The position numbers were made by a program, and so were the translations under genes. DNA of 61,451 nucleotides from Brevundimonas sp. (GTDB lineage Bacteria > Pseudomonadota > Alphaproteobacteria > Caulobacterales > Caulobacteraceae): positions 1-61,451 of the forward strand of contig NZ_JANJTL010000060.1 of assembly GCF_024711105.1 (NCBI RefSeq), read 5' to 3'. Shown here piece after piece: positions 9,049 through 21,480 of this stretch. Each line of letters opens with the position of its first letter. Position 1 is the first letter of the stretch. The notes under the pieces were generated by a model. The model had not been told where the DNA came from and did no database searches. It saw nothing but the letters and a program-made list of their open reading frames with translations.

Positions 9049-9309
9049 TCACTCCGCCTTCGACGGCACGAAGGGCGAGAACGTGATGATGGTGAAGGTG
9101 TCGCGGATGTGCGGCCGCGTCTGGACGTGCTTGGTCACGAAGCTGCCGATGTCGGCCCCGCGCGCCAGGTTGAACTTGGCCAGGAGGTCGTACTGGCCCG
9201 AGGTCGAATAGACCTCCGAGACGTTCTCGACATTGTCGACGATATCCGCCGCCACGTCGTTGGCGTGGCCCAGCTCGCATTTGATGAGGACGAAGATGGG
9301 GGTCATCAT
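9049..9309 (-). CDS. Stand-alone Lrp/AsnC ligand-binding (RAM) domain protein
   Basis: 86 aa MMTPIFVLIKCELGHANDVAADIVDNVENVSEVYSTSGQYDLLAKFNL; no N-terminal HTH. Confidence 0.8.
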   Translation of the reverse strand: MMTPIFVLIKCELGHANDVAADIVDNVENVSEVYSTSGQYDLLAKFNLARGADIGSFVTKHVQTRPHIRDTFTIITFSPFVPSKAE

Positions 9310-9357
9310 GGCGGCGGTTCCCGGGGCTCTAGGCGCCTCTGACTAACGGAGGACGGC

Positions 9358-10215
9358 GTGGCGCAAAAGGGCGAAGCGGGCTTGGACCTCGAAGCCGAGT
9401 ACAACAACCGCGCCCGCTGTCCCGATCATCCCGCCGTCATGGCGCGCTGGAAGGCCTCGGCCGAGGCCGCGCGGGCGGCGCATCCGCCGGTCGAGATCGC
9501 CTATGGCGACGGCCCGCGCGAGCGAATGGACCTGTTCCTGGCGGGCGAAGGACGGCCGATCGCCGTCTTCCTGCACGGGGGCTACTGGCAGGCGCTCGAC
9601 AAGAACTGGTTCTCCGGGATCGCGCCGGCGCTCCTGGCCAACGGCGTGGGGCTCGCCGTGCCGAGCTACGACCTGGCGCCGCAGGTCAGGCTCGGGCGCA
9701 TCCTCGACCAGGTGCGGACTGCGCTTGACCGGCTGCGGGAAGAGACCGGCGCCCTGCCGGTGGTGTTCGGCCACTCCGCCGGCGGCCACATGGCCGCGGC
9801 CATGCTTTCGGAAGGTCGGGCGAGCGCTGGCGTGGCGATCTCGGGCGTGTTTGACCTGCGGCCGCTGATTCCGACGAGCCTCAACGCTGCCCTGGGGCTC
9901 GAAGAGGTCGAGGCCGCGGCGCTCTCCCCCATCGACTGGCCGGTCCCGGCCGGGGCAGTGCTGGACTGCGTCGTGGGCGGAGCCGAAAGCCCGGAGTTCA
10001 TCCGCCAGAGCCGCGACATGGCCGATCGCTGGGGCAAGGCGGGAGCCGAGACCCGGTTCGAAGCGCTGCAGGCCCTGGACCACTTCACGGTGCTCGATCC
10101 GCTGTTCGACGCCGACAGCGCCCTGATCCGCAGGATCGCCAGCTTGGCCGACGGGTTGAACGCACGCATTCTCGCGAACGAAAACGTGCTAGATCAGGGT
10201 CTTGGCCAAATCTGA
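9358..10215 (+). CDS. Alpha/beta hydrolase, arylformamidase (kynurenine formamidase)-like
   Basis: GTG start; EYNNRA N-terminal motif, FLHGGYWQ oxyanion motif, GHSAGGHMAA nucleophile elbow. Confidence 0.7.
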   Translation: MAQKGEAGLDLEAEYNNRARCPDHPAVMARWKASAEAARAAHPPVEIAYGDGPRERMDLFLAGEGRPIAVFLHGGYWQALDKNWFSGIAPALLANGVGLAVPSYDLAPQVRLGRILDQVRTALDRLREETGALPVVFGHSAGGHMAAAMLSEGRASAGVAISGVFDLRPLIPTSLNAALGLEEVEAAALSPIDWPVPAGAVLDCVVGGAESPEFIRQSRDMADRWGKAGAETRFEALQALDHFTVLDPLFDADSALIRRIASLADGLNARILANENVLDQGLGQI

Positions 10216-10300
10216 CCGCAGGTTCCGCAGCGCTGGCCTCAGCGGCCGTAAGCTGCGCCCTCGGTCTTTGACATCGATATAGGCAGGCCTTGAACGTCGC

Positions 10301-10398
10301 GGGGGTGTCGCTGTGTCGCGGTGTCGCTCTTCCATCAGCGACACACCTGAGTCCGCGAGATGTCGCTCTGTCGCTGTGTCGCTCCTTCCGGAGCGACA
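10301..10398. terminator. Hairpin cluster between convergent genes
   Basis: GTGTCGCT(10321-10328)/AGCGACAC(10337-10344) and TGTCGCTCC-TTCC-GGAGCGACA (10377-10398), plus extra GTGTCGC direct copies. Confidence 0.5.
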
Positions 10399-10404
10399 GC
10401 CCGA

Positions 10405-10808
10405 TCAGTCTGGCACCACCGCCGTCGCCTGGATCTCCACCAGCGCCTCGTCCTCGATCAGACCCGAGACCTCGACCACGGCCATGGCCGGGAAGTTTCG
10501 GCCCATGGCGGCCTTCCAGGCGGCTCCGATCTCCTTCAGCGAGGCTGAGTAGGCTTTTCGATCAGTGACGTACCAGGTCATGGTCGTGATGTGCTCGGGC
10601 CCGGCGCCAGCCTCGGCCAGCACGGCCAGCACGTTTTCCAGCGTCTGGCGCACCTGTCCGGGCAGGTCGTGGATCTCGAAGCGGCACTGGCTGTTCCAGC
10701 CGATCTGCCCGCCCACGAAGACGGTCCGCCCGCGCGCCTCGATCCCGTTGGCGTAGCCGACCGGCCGGGCCCAGCCTTCGGGCTGCAGGATGCGGTGGGG
10801 ACTGTCGC

Positions 10809-10812
<4 letters not shown>
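10405..10812 (-). CDS. RidA family (YjgF/YER057c/UK114) protein
   Basis: [40 protein letters not shown]...EIQATAVV. Confidence 0.85.
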
Positions 10813-11996
<1,184 letters not shown>

Positions 11997-12000
11997 CGGC

Positions 12001-12843
12001 TCAGTTCCCCTCGAACCGGGGCTTCTCCTTGGCCGCGAAGGCCTCGAAGGCGCGGCGGAAGTCGCCGGTGGCCATGCAGATGGCCTGGGCCTGGGCCTCG
12101 GACTCGATCATCTCCTCGATGCCCATGGACCATTCCTGGTCGAGCATCTTCTTTGTCATGGCGTGGGCGAACCACGGGCCGTCGGCGAGGTTGCGGGCGT
12201 AGGCCCGGGCGGCCTCCAGCAGGCTCTCGCGCGGATGCAGCGCATTGTAGAAGCCCCAGGCGTGGCCCTCCGCCGCCGTCATGGCCCGGCCGGTGAACAG
12301 CAGGTCCGCGGCCCGGCCCTGGCCGATGATGCGCGGCAGGATCCCGCAGGCGCCCATGTCCGCGCCGGCCAGGCCCACCCGAGTGAACAGGAAGGCGGTC
12401 TTCGCCTCCGGCGTCGCCATCCGGTGGTCCGACGCCATGGCGAGGATGGCGCCCGCGCCCGCGCAGACCCCGTCCACCGCCGCGATCACCGGCTGCGGGC
12501 AGGCGCGGATCTGGCGCACCAGGTCGCCCGTCATCCGGGTGAAGGCGATCAGGTCCGGCATGGCCATGCGGGTCAGGGGCTCGATGATCTCGAACACGTC
12601 CCCGCCCGAACAGAAGTTGTCTCCGGCCCCGGTCAGGACCACGGCCCGCACGTCGCTGGCCTGACCGAGCGCCCGGAACAGGTCGGTCAGCTCCTGATAG
12701 CTGTCGAAGGTCAGGGGGTTCTTCTTGTCGGGCCGGTCGAGCGTGATGGTCGCGACCCGCCCGTCCTCACTCGTCTCGAAGCGGAAGTGCTCGGCTCGGT
12801 GGTCCTTGAAGGCGCGGCGCTTGGCCTGCATCGGATTGGTCAT
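12001..12843 (-). CDS. Enoyl-CoA hydratase/isomerase family protein
   Basis: [20 protein letters not shown] and [41 protein letters not shown] crotonase motifs. Confidence 0.92.
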   Translation of the reverse strand: MTNPMQAKRRAFKDHRAEHFRFETSEDGRVATITLDRPDKKNPLTFDSYQELTDLFRALGQASDVRAVVLTGAGDNFCSGGDVFEIIEPLTRMAMPDLIAFTRMTGDLVRQIRACPQPVIAAVDGVCAGAGAILAMASDHRMATPEAKTAFLFTRVGLAGADMGACGILPRIIGQGRAADLLFTGRAMTAAEGHAWGFYNALHPRESLLEAARAYARNLADGPWFAHAMTKKMLDQEWSMGIEEMIESEAQAQAICMATGDFRRAFEAFAAKEKPRFEGN

Positions 12844-12852
12844 CTTCGTTCC

Positions 12853-13629
12853 TCAGCCCGCCATGACTTCGCCGCCGGCGACCACGATCGCCTGGCCGGT
12901 GATCGCCGAGGCGCCCGGCCCCGCCAGCCACAGCACTGTGTCGGCCACTTCCTCGGGCGTGACCAGCCGGCCCTGCGGATTGCTCCGCGCCAGCCCGGCC
13001 CGCGCCTCGTCCGCCGAACGGCCCGTCCTGGACGTGATCGTCTCGACCGCCCCGTCCAGCAGCGGCGTGTCCGTGAAGCCCGGGCAGACCGCGTTCACGG
13101 TCACATCCGTCTTCGCCAGCTCCAGCGCCAGCGCGCGGGTCAGGCCCACTAGCCCGTGCTTGGCCGCGCAATAGGCGGTGACATAGGCGTAGCCGGTCAG
13201 GCCCGCCGTCGAGGCGATGTTGATGATCCGTGCCTCGCCCGCCCGCCGGAGCGAGGGCAGGGCGGCCTGGGTCGTCAGAAAGGCGCCGGTCAGGTTCACG
13301 CCCAGCGCCCGGTCCCACGTCGCCCGGTCCGTCCGTTCGAACGGCGCCGAGGGCGCCTCGCCCGCGCAGTTCACCAGCACCGCGATGTCCCCGAACCGCT
13401 CGATCGCGGCTGCGATGCCGGCCTCCACGGACCCCGCATCCGTCACGTCGAAGCCGGGGGCGACGAGGCAGTGCTCAGCGCCGATCTCGCCTGCGACCGC
13501 CTCCAGCGGTTCAGCCCTGCGACCGGCGAGCGTCACGGCGTGGCCCGCGCCGGCCAGCGCCAGCGCGATGGCCCGGCCGATGCCGGTGCCGGCGCCCGTG
13601 ACGAGGGCGTGGCGTCGTGTTGCGGTCAT
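12853..13629 (-). CDS. SDR family oxidoreductase (3-hydroxyacyl-CoA dehydrogenase-like)
   Basis: VTGAGTGIGRAIA, NCAG, YVTAYCAAKHGLVGLTRALALELA. Confidence 0.9.
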   Translation of the reverse strand: MTATRRHALVTGAGTGIGRAIALALAGAGHAVTLAGRRAEPLEAVAGEIGAEHCLVAPGFDVTDAGSVEAGIAAAIERFGDIAVLVNCAGEAPSAPFERTDRATWDRALGVNLTGAFLTTQAALPSLRRAGEARIINIASTAGLTGYAYVTAYCAAKHGLVGLTRALALELAKTDVTVNAVCPGFTDTPLLDGAVETITSRTGRSADEARAGLARSNPQGRLVTPEEVADTVLWLAGPGASAITGQAIVVAGGEVMAG

Positions 13630-13632
13630 GAG

Positions 13633-13790
13633 CGCGCTCCCTCTCCCAATGGGAGAGGGCTTGAGCCCCCGAGAGCGCGCAGCGCGATCGGTCGGGCGAA
13701 AGGGTGAGGGTCGAACGGCGCCAGGTTCGGATAGGGTCGACCCTCATCCGGCCCTTCGGGCCACCTTCTCCCAATGGGAGAAGGGAACTT
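13633..13790. repeat. Intergenic palindromic repeat element, copy 2
   Basis: CCCTCTCCC-AAT-GGGAGAGGG (13639-13659) and CCTTCTCCC-AAT-GGGAGAAGG (13764-13784) flanking gggtgaggg...ccctcatccgg. Confidence 0.6.
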
Positions 13791-13804
13791 GGTTGCGTCT
13801 CGGC

Positions 13805-16120
<2,316 letters not shown>

Positions 16121-16211
16121 GGGCTCCCTCTCGCTGACCGGCCGGGACAGTGGACGCGCCTGCGCCAAGGTTCAAGCTGGCATGGCCGCGACGGTCATGG
16201 GATGACCGGAC

Positions 16212-16640
16212 ATGGCCGCCTTCACCACCACGCGCACCCTGACCTTCGGCGACTGCGACCCGTCCGGCATCGCCTACTTCCCCTCCTACCTGCACCTGAT
16301 GGTGGGGGTGATGGAGGCCTTCTTCGCCGACATCGGTCACCCCTGGCCGGCCCTGGTCTCCGAGCGCCGCATCGGCACGCCGACCGTCACCCTCAACCTG
16401 CATTTCGAGCGCCCGGGCTTCCACGGCGACGTGCTCGATTTTCACCTGGAGGTCGTGAAGGTCGGCCGCTCCTCGCTGGACCTGCGGCATCGCGTCGAGC
16501 GCGCGGGCGAAGTCCTGTGGCGCGCCGAGCAGCGCATCGTCGCGACCTCGCTGGAGACTCACAAGGCCATCGCTTGGCCCGAGGACATCCGCGCCGCGCT
16601 CCTGCGGGCCCTCGAGGCTTCAGGAGGCTCGCAAGCCTAG
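16212..16640 (+). CDS. Acyl-CoA thioesterase (4-hydroxybenzoyl-CoA thioesterase-like hotdog fold)
   Basis: TRTLTFGDCDPSGIAYFPSYLHLM motif. Confidence 0.88.
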   Translation: MAAFTTTRTLTFGDCDPSGIAYFPSYLHLMVGVMEAFFADIGHPWPALVSERRIGTPTVTLNLHFERPGFHGDVLDFHLEVVKVGRSSLDLRHRVERAGEVLWRAEQRIVATSLETHKAIAWPEDIRAALLRALEASGGSQA

Positions 16641-16873
16641 CCGTCGCGCAGGCGGGCCCAGACGCCGAGCACGAGCAACAGGATCGCATCGACCGCCGCG
16701 GCCGCCACAAAGAGGATCAGCACCAGCGCGATCAGACCCTCCTCGCGGGCGGCCTGCCCGCCGTGCCAGGCGCCTCGCGCCACAATGGCCACGAAGGCGG
16801 CGGCGATCAGCAGCGGCGGGACCGAAGCGATCAGCAGCGCCAGACCGGGCAGCAGGGGCCCCCGGCGCGCCAT
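16637..16873 (-). CDS. Small hypothetical membrane protein
   Basis: 78 aa with two hydrophobic segments. Confidence 0.5.
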   Translation of the reverse strand: MARRGPLLPGLALLIASVPPLLIAAAFVAIVARGAWHGGQAAREEGLIALVLILFVAAAAVDAILLLVLGVWARLRDG

Positions 16874-16874
16874 G

Positions 16875-17252
16875 TCAGGCGGGCTCCACCGGGCGCACGC
16901 TCGTCACCTTGAAGGTGTGGACGCGACCGTCGGTCATCCGAACCGAGACATATTCGCCGGACGAGAACCGCTCGTCCTCAAGGCGGACGCCGCGCTCGTC
17001 GTCGCAGTCGTCCTCGCCGAAGTCGAACACCCAGCGCCCGCCCGACACGTGGGACAGGCCGCCGACGGCCTCGGTGTGACCGTCGCGAAAGCGGCGGACG
17101 CGCGAGCGCGCCGGGTCCGCCTTCCACCGGGCGCCGTCCAGTCGCCCCTCGGCGTCCAGCGGCGCCACGAGGTCGTAGCCCAACCCGCGGTCGCCCGAGG
17201 GCGCGCCCGGCTCGCGCGCCAGCTCAAGGTGGATGTGATGGAAGCCGGCCAC
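16875..17252 (-). CDS. Conserved hypothetical protein
   Basis: 125 aa ORF adjacent to the DUF883-like gene; acidic/hydrophilic. Confidence 0.5.
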   Translation of the reverse strand: MAGFHHIHLELAREPGAPSGDRGLGYDLVAPLDAEGRLDGARWKADPARSRVRRFRDGHTEAVGGLSHVSGGRWVFDFGEDDCDDERGVRLEDERFSSGEYVSVRMTDGRVHTFKVTSVRPVEPA

Positions 17253-17255
17253 GGC

Positions 17256-17549
17256 TCAGCTGTCCTCGCCGCCGCGCCGGGAGAGGGCGAAACCGATCAG
17301 GGCCGCGGCCGATGCGATCACCGCGGCGGTGGCGATCGGATGCGCCTTCACCCCTTCGACGGCGTCCTGGCCGGTTTCCTTGAGCTCCTCGCCCAGGCGC
17401 TTGGCGGCCTTGCGCAGCGCCTTGGACGAGCGGCGCATGGCCTCGGCCGCCTCGTCTCCCGTCTTGTCGGCGGCGTGGCGCAGGTCCTCGGTGATCTCCG
17501 AGACCAGCATGTGGATGTCGCGGTTCAGTTTTTCGGCGTTCTTGGACAT
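17256..17549 (-). CDS. DUF883/ElaB-YqjD-like protein with C-terminal TM segment
   Basis: Helical N-terminus followed by VKAHPIATAAVIASAAALIGFALSRR. Confidence 0.65.
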   Translation of the reverse strand: MSKNAEKLNRDIHMLVSEITEDLRHAADKTGDEAAEAMRRSSKALRKAAKRLGEELKETGQDAVEGVKAHPIATAAVIASAAALIGFALSRRGGEDS

Positions 17550-17600
17550 GGCGTTCTCCCTTATTGGCGACATGCTTGGCTGGGTACGCCGGCCGCGGCC

Positions 17601-17614
17601 ATGATCTGGATCAA
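17601..17614 (-). promoter_or_regulatory. FNR/FixK-like box (TTGATccagATCAT)
   Basis: One mismatch to TTGAT-N4-ATCAA, upstream of 17256..17549. Confidence 0.55.
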
Positions 17615-18069
17615 GCTCTCTCCGCCCGACCGAGCCGGATGTGCCGCAGGGCGGCGCGGATCTCGTCCGCGGTTTCGGAGCAACGGTCCGCGGCTTCGGA
17701 GCCCTGGACGCGCTTCGCCAGGGCGCCGGACAGGGCCGCGCGCAGGCCGCCGAGCGCCCGCGGCGCTGCGATCAAGACAGCCTCTTCAAAACGCCCGTGG
17801 GCGACCACGGCGTCGAGCCGGCCCGCCAGGCGGCTGACAAACGCAGCCTCGTCGCGCACCTTCGGAGAGTCTCCGCCGGTTGTGTGCGATCCGGATCCGA
17901 AACGGTCGAACACCCGCCCCGAGTGACCGCTACCGCGCGGCCCGGACGCCGACAGATCGCCCAGCCGATCCGAGATTTCCGTGAGGGGCCCGCCTCTCAC
18001 ACGTTCTTCGAACAGGCGCGCCCGGGCGCCGTCGGCGACGACGACCAGAGTCGATCCATGCAGTTCCAT
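17611..18069 (-). CDS. Host attachment protein-like (baeRF-type) protein
   Basis: MELHGSTLVVVADGARARLFEE...FVSRLAGRLDAVVAHGRFEEAVLIAAPRALGGLRAAL. Confidence 0.7.
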   Translation of the reverse strand: MELHGSTLVVVADGARARLFEERVRGGPLTEISDRLGDLSASGPRGSGHSGRVFDRFGSGSHTTGGDSPKVRDEAAFVSRLAGRLDAVVAHGRFEEAVLIAAPRALGGLRAALSGALAKRVQGSEAADRCSETADEIRAALRHIRLGRAERA

Positions 18070-18153
18070 CAGGACACCTCGCTGCTGAGGCGCGCGGTCA
18101 GTCCGGCGCCGATCCATGTGATCCGCAGAGTGCAACGCCGCCGTGCGCGCGCC

Positions 18154-18167
18154 GTGATCTCGATCAA
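18154..18167 (-). promoter_or_regulatory. FNR/FixK-like box (TTGATcgagATCAC)
   Basis: One mismatch to consensus, upstream of 17611..18069. Confidence 0.55.
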
Positions 18168-18188
18168 ATCCGCGCGGACGCCGGGGAC

Positions 18189-18202
18189 TTGATTCAGATC
18201 AT
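18189..18202 (+). promoter_or_regulatory. FNR/FixK-like box (TTGATtcagATCAT)
   Basis: One mismatch to consensus, 34 bp upstream of the cytochrome c start. Confidence 0.55.
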
Positions 18203-18235
18203 GGGCGAAGTCGGTCGAGCGGTGTTCGATGGGGC

Positions 18236-18589
18236 ATGGAGGTGCTGATGGCGCTGATTCTCATCGTGCTCGCGATGCTCGCGGGACTGGACGACCCGCC
18301 GCCGTCGGCCGACCTGTTGGCGGAGGTGCGAGGCCACGAGATCGCTCAGGCCCGGTGCGCGACCTGTCACGCCGTCGGGCGTGACGGCGGTAGTCCGGAC
18401 GGCGAGGCGCCGGCGTTTCGGGACCTGCCCGCCACCTCACGGCTGCTTTTCGAGGACGCAGATCTTCGCTCGCGCATGACCACCGGCCATCCCGTCATGC
18501 CGGACGTCGAACTGAGCGAGGCCGAACTCGCCGATCTCACCGCCTATCTCCGAAGCCTCGAACGGGAGACTGACGGAGTGGTCTACTAG
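18236..18589 (+). CDS. Small exported c-type cytochrome
   Basis: Hydrophobic N-terminus, CATCH haem-binding motif, distal PVMPDVELSEAELADLTAYLRSL. Confidence 0.88.
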   Translation: MEVLMALILIVLAMLAGLDDPPPSADLLAEVRGHEIAQARCATCHAVGRDGGSPDGEAPAFRDLPATSRLLFEDADLRSRMTTGHPVMPDVELSEAELADLTAYLRSLERETDGVVY

Positions 18590-18590
18590 G

Positions 18591-19733
18591 TCACTCCAGG
18601 GCGCTGGCGTCCTGCTCGGCTGGCTCGTGCGGCTGGTGGGTGAATCCGCCCAGGCCTCCGATGCGCTCGGCGTCGCGCGGGATTTCGATGGGGCTCGCCA
18701 CATAGGCGGTCACCAACTCGGCCACCGACCTCAAGGCGTGCAGGTGGATACGCTCGTAGCCGTGCGAGGCGTCGATGCCGAAGGTGATCAAGGCCGTGCG
18801 GATGTCCGCCCCGGCCTCGATCGCGGAGGCCGCGTCGGAGCGGTAGTAGCGGAACACGTCCTTCTGGAAGGCGATGTCGTTGTCCTGGCAGAGGCGCACG
18901 AGCTTGCGTGTCAGGTGCCAGTCGAACGGCCCCGTCTGGTCGGCCATGCTGACGGTGACTCCGAACTCGCGCGAGTTCTGGCCCGGCGCGGTGGTTCCGT
19001 TGTCGATGCTGACCAGCGAAGCGATGTCTGGCGTCATCACCGATGATGCACCCACGCCGACCTCTTCATTCACGGTGAAAAGGAAGTAGGTGTCGACTTC
19101 GGGTTTGAGTCCGGCGCGCGACATGGCCTCCATCGCCGCCAGCAAGCAGGCCACGCCCGCCTTGTTGTCGAGATGCCGCGACACCACGAAGCCGTTCTCG
19201 AGAAACTCCGGCTGCGGGTCGATCCCGATGATGTCGCCGATGGCTATGCCCAGGGCACCGAGGTCGTCGGCCGTCTCGGCCAGGGCGTCGATCCTGAGTT
19301 CGACGTAGGGCCAGCCAGTCGGCTGGGTATCGACCTCCTCGTTGAAGGTGTGGCCCGAAGCCTTGAGCGGAAGGATCGTGCCGCGATAGCTGCCGGCGTC
19401 GGAATATACAGTGCAGCGCGCGCCCTCCGCGAAGCGCGACGACCAGTGCCCGATGGGGACGACCTCCAGACGGCCGTTGGGCTTGAGCGACTTCACCTGG
19501 GCGCCCAAGGTGTCGAGGTGGGCGACGATCGACCGGGCCGGTCGCCGCTTTTCGCCGCGCAGGACCGCCCGTATCGCCCCGCGGCGGGTCAGCTCGAAGC
19601 CGTAGCCCAGCCGGTCGATCTCCCGGCAAGCCAGCCAGACCACCTCGTCGGTATAGCCCGAGGGGCTGTCGACACTGAGCAGCCGCTTGAGCTCGCCGGA
19701 TAGATAGTCGACGTCGATGTCCAGCTTGGTCAT
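18591..19733 (-). CDS. M42-family peptidase of the NAGGN osmoprotectant system
   Basis: SVDSPSGYTDEV, SRHLDNKAGVACLLAAMEA, FLFTVNEEVGVGAS metallopeptidase motifs; adjacent to the NAGGN synthesis genes. Confidence 0.85.
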   Translation of the reverse strand: MTKLDIDVDYLSGELKRLLSVDSPSGYTDEVVWLACREIDRLGYGFELTRRGAIRAVLRGEKRRPARSIVAHLDTLGAQVKSLKPNGRLEVVPIGHWSSRFAEGARCTVYSDAGSYRGTILPLKASGHTFNEEVDTQPTGWPYVELRIDALAETADDLGALGIAIGDIIGIDPQPEFLENGFVVSRHLDNKAGVACLLAAMEAMSRAGLKPEVDTYFLFTVNEEVGVGASSVMTPDIASLVSIDNGTTAPGQNSREFGVTVSMADQTGPFDWHLTRKLVRLCQDNDIAFQKDVFRYYRSDAASAIEAGADIRTALITFGIDASHGYERIHLHALRSVAELVTAYVASPIEIPRDAERIGGLGGFTHQPHEPAEQDASALE

Positions 19734-21469
19734 GCGCCGACCTCCAGCCGGCCCGGCGACCTCAGGGCCGGAGGCACCGTCATCGGAAACAGCAGATCGA
19801 CGAAACGCTCGGCGGTGGGCTGGGGTTCATGGTTGGCCAGCCCCGGGCGCTCGTTCGCCTCGATGAAGGCGTAGTCCGGCTCGGACGGCGAGGTCACCAT
19901 GAAGTCGATGCCGGTCACCGGTATCTCGATGGCGCGCGCGGCGGTCACGGCGGCTTCGACCAGCACGGGATGAACGTCGGCGGTGACGTCGTGGATCGTC
20001 CCGCCCGTGTGCAGGTTGGCGGCCTTGCGGACCGCGATCTCGACCCCCTCCGGCGCCACGTCGTCGAGGCTGTAGCCGGCGCGGGCCACGCAGCGCTCGG
20101 TTTCGGCGTCGAGCGGAATCGAGGATTCGCCGCCGGTCGCCGCCTGACGCCGCCGGCTCTGGTGTTCGATCAGGCCTCGGATGGCGGTCACGCCGTCCCC
20201 GATGACACGCGCCGGGCGGCGCACCGCGGCGGCGACCAGCTGATAGTCGATCACGATCAGCCTCAGGTCCTCGCCCGTGACCTGCTCCTCCACCAGCACA
20301 CGATCCGAGAACCGCCGGGCGTAGGCGACGGCCTCCTCGACCTCCTCGAGGGTGTCCAGGCCCACGGCGACGCCACGGCCCTGCTCGCCGCGAGCCGGCT
20401 TGACCACCACCGACCCGTGCCGCGCGACGAAGGCGGCCAGTTGCTCCGGGTCGCCGGCCGTGATCTGCTCGGGCACACGCACGCCGGCGCGCTGGACCAT
20501 GCGCCGGGTGACCGCCTTGTCATCGCAGATTGAGACCGCAACGCCCGACGTCAGTTCCGAGAGACTTTCGCGACAATGCACCGACCGGCCGCCGTGGGTC
20601 AGGCGGAAGAAGCCGCCTTCCGCATCGGTGACCTCAGCGAAGATGCCGCGCCGACGCGCCTCGTTGACGATGATCCGAGCATAGGGGTTGAGGCCCTCAT
20701 CGTCGGCGGGCCCCGTGAAGAGGCGCTCGTTGATCGGATTCTTCCGCTTGATGGCGAAGACAGGCTCGCGATCGAAGCCGAGCTTCTCGTAGAGGGCGAT
20801 GGCCTGGACGTTGTCGTGGATCACCGACAGATCCATCCACGAACGGCCCCGATCGCGATAGTGCTCGGCCAGACCCCGGACCAGCGCCTCGCCGATCCCG
20901 GGCTGGCTGGCCTGTGGATCGACCGCCAGGCACCACAGCGACGAACCGTTTTCCGGATCGCCGAAGGCCTGGCAGTGGTCCACGCCCATGACGACCCCCA
21001 GCACCCGCCCTTCGCCGTCAATGGCCAGCAGATAGGTCAGCGAGGCGTCGTCGCGGTGCTCCCAGACGAAGTCGGCCGGCGCCGGGACCATCTGGCGCGC
21101 CGCCCAGACCCTGACCATGGCCTCGGCCTCGTCCGGCGAGGCGAGCGCGCGGACCTCGAAGCCGGACAAGGGGCGGTCGTCGGGGCGGTAGCTGTCGAGG
21201 TCCAACCGGAAGGTGTGGGACGGGTCCAGGAACAGCTCCTGCGGAGCCAGCGCCACCAGCACGTGCGGGTCGGCCACATAGAGGGCGATGTCCCGGCAAT
21301 CGGGCGCCTCGGCCCGCAGAGCCTCGATCAGGTCGCCGGGGCGGGAGAAGGTCTGGCCAAACAGCAGCCTGCCCCAGCCGCACTCGAACACGACGTTCGT
21401 CCGGGGCGTCGCGCCGCAAGCCCTGCCCAACGGCTCTTGCGCCCGCGCGGGCGTGTCGGTGCTCATCAT
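19730..21469 (-). CDS. ngg: N-acetylglutaminylglutamine synthetase (GNAT domain fused to ATP-grasp ligase)
   Basis: GNAT region (LWCLAVDPQASQPGIGEALVRGLAEHYRDRG) followed by ATP-grasp region (GSVVVKPARGEQGRGVAVGL); next to the amidotransferase. Confidence 0.88.
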   Translation of the reverse strand: MMSTDTPARAQEPLGRACGATPRTNVVFECGWGRLLFGQTFSRPGDLIEALRAEAPDCRDIALYVADPHVLVALAPQELFLDPSHTFRLDLDSYRPDDRPLSGFEVRALASPDEAEAMVRVWAARQMVPAPADFVWEHRDDASLTYLLAIDGEGRVLGVVMGVDHCQAFGDPENGSSLWCLAVDPQASQPGIGEALVRGLAEHYRDRGRSWMDLSVIHDNVQAIALYEKLGFDREPVFAIKRKNPINERLFTGPADDEGLNPYARIIVNEARRRGIFAEVTDAEGGFFRLTHGGRSVHCRESLSELTSGVAVSICDDKAVTRRMVQRAGVRVPEQITAGDPEQLAAFVARHGSVVVKPARGEQGRGVAVGLDTLEEVEEAVAYARRFSDRVLVEEQVTGEDLRLIVIDYQLVAAAVRRPARVIGDGVTAIRGLIEHQSRRRQAATGGESSIPLDAETERCVARAGYSLDDVAPEGVEIAVRKAANLHTGGTIHDVTADVHPVLVEAAVTAARAIEIPVTGIDFMVTSPSEPDYAFIEANERPGLANHEPQPTAERFVDLLFPMTVPPALRSPGRLEVGA

Positions 21470-21480
21470 GTCGGCCTCCC

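Noticed and set aside
9049-9309. Truncated AsnC regulator pseudogene
   Set aside because: The domain is complete with its own start; stand-alone RAM-domain proteins are common
10301-10398. Possible CRISPR-like short repeats
   Set aside because: Repeat units are about 8-9 nt, with irregular spacing and no spacers or cas genes
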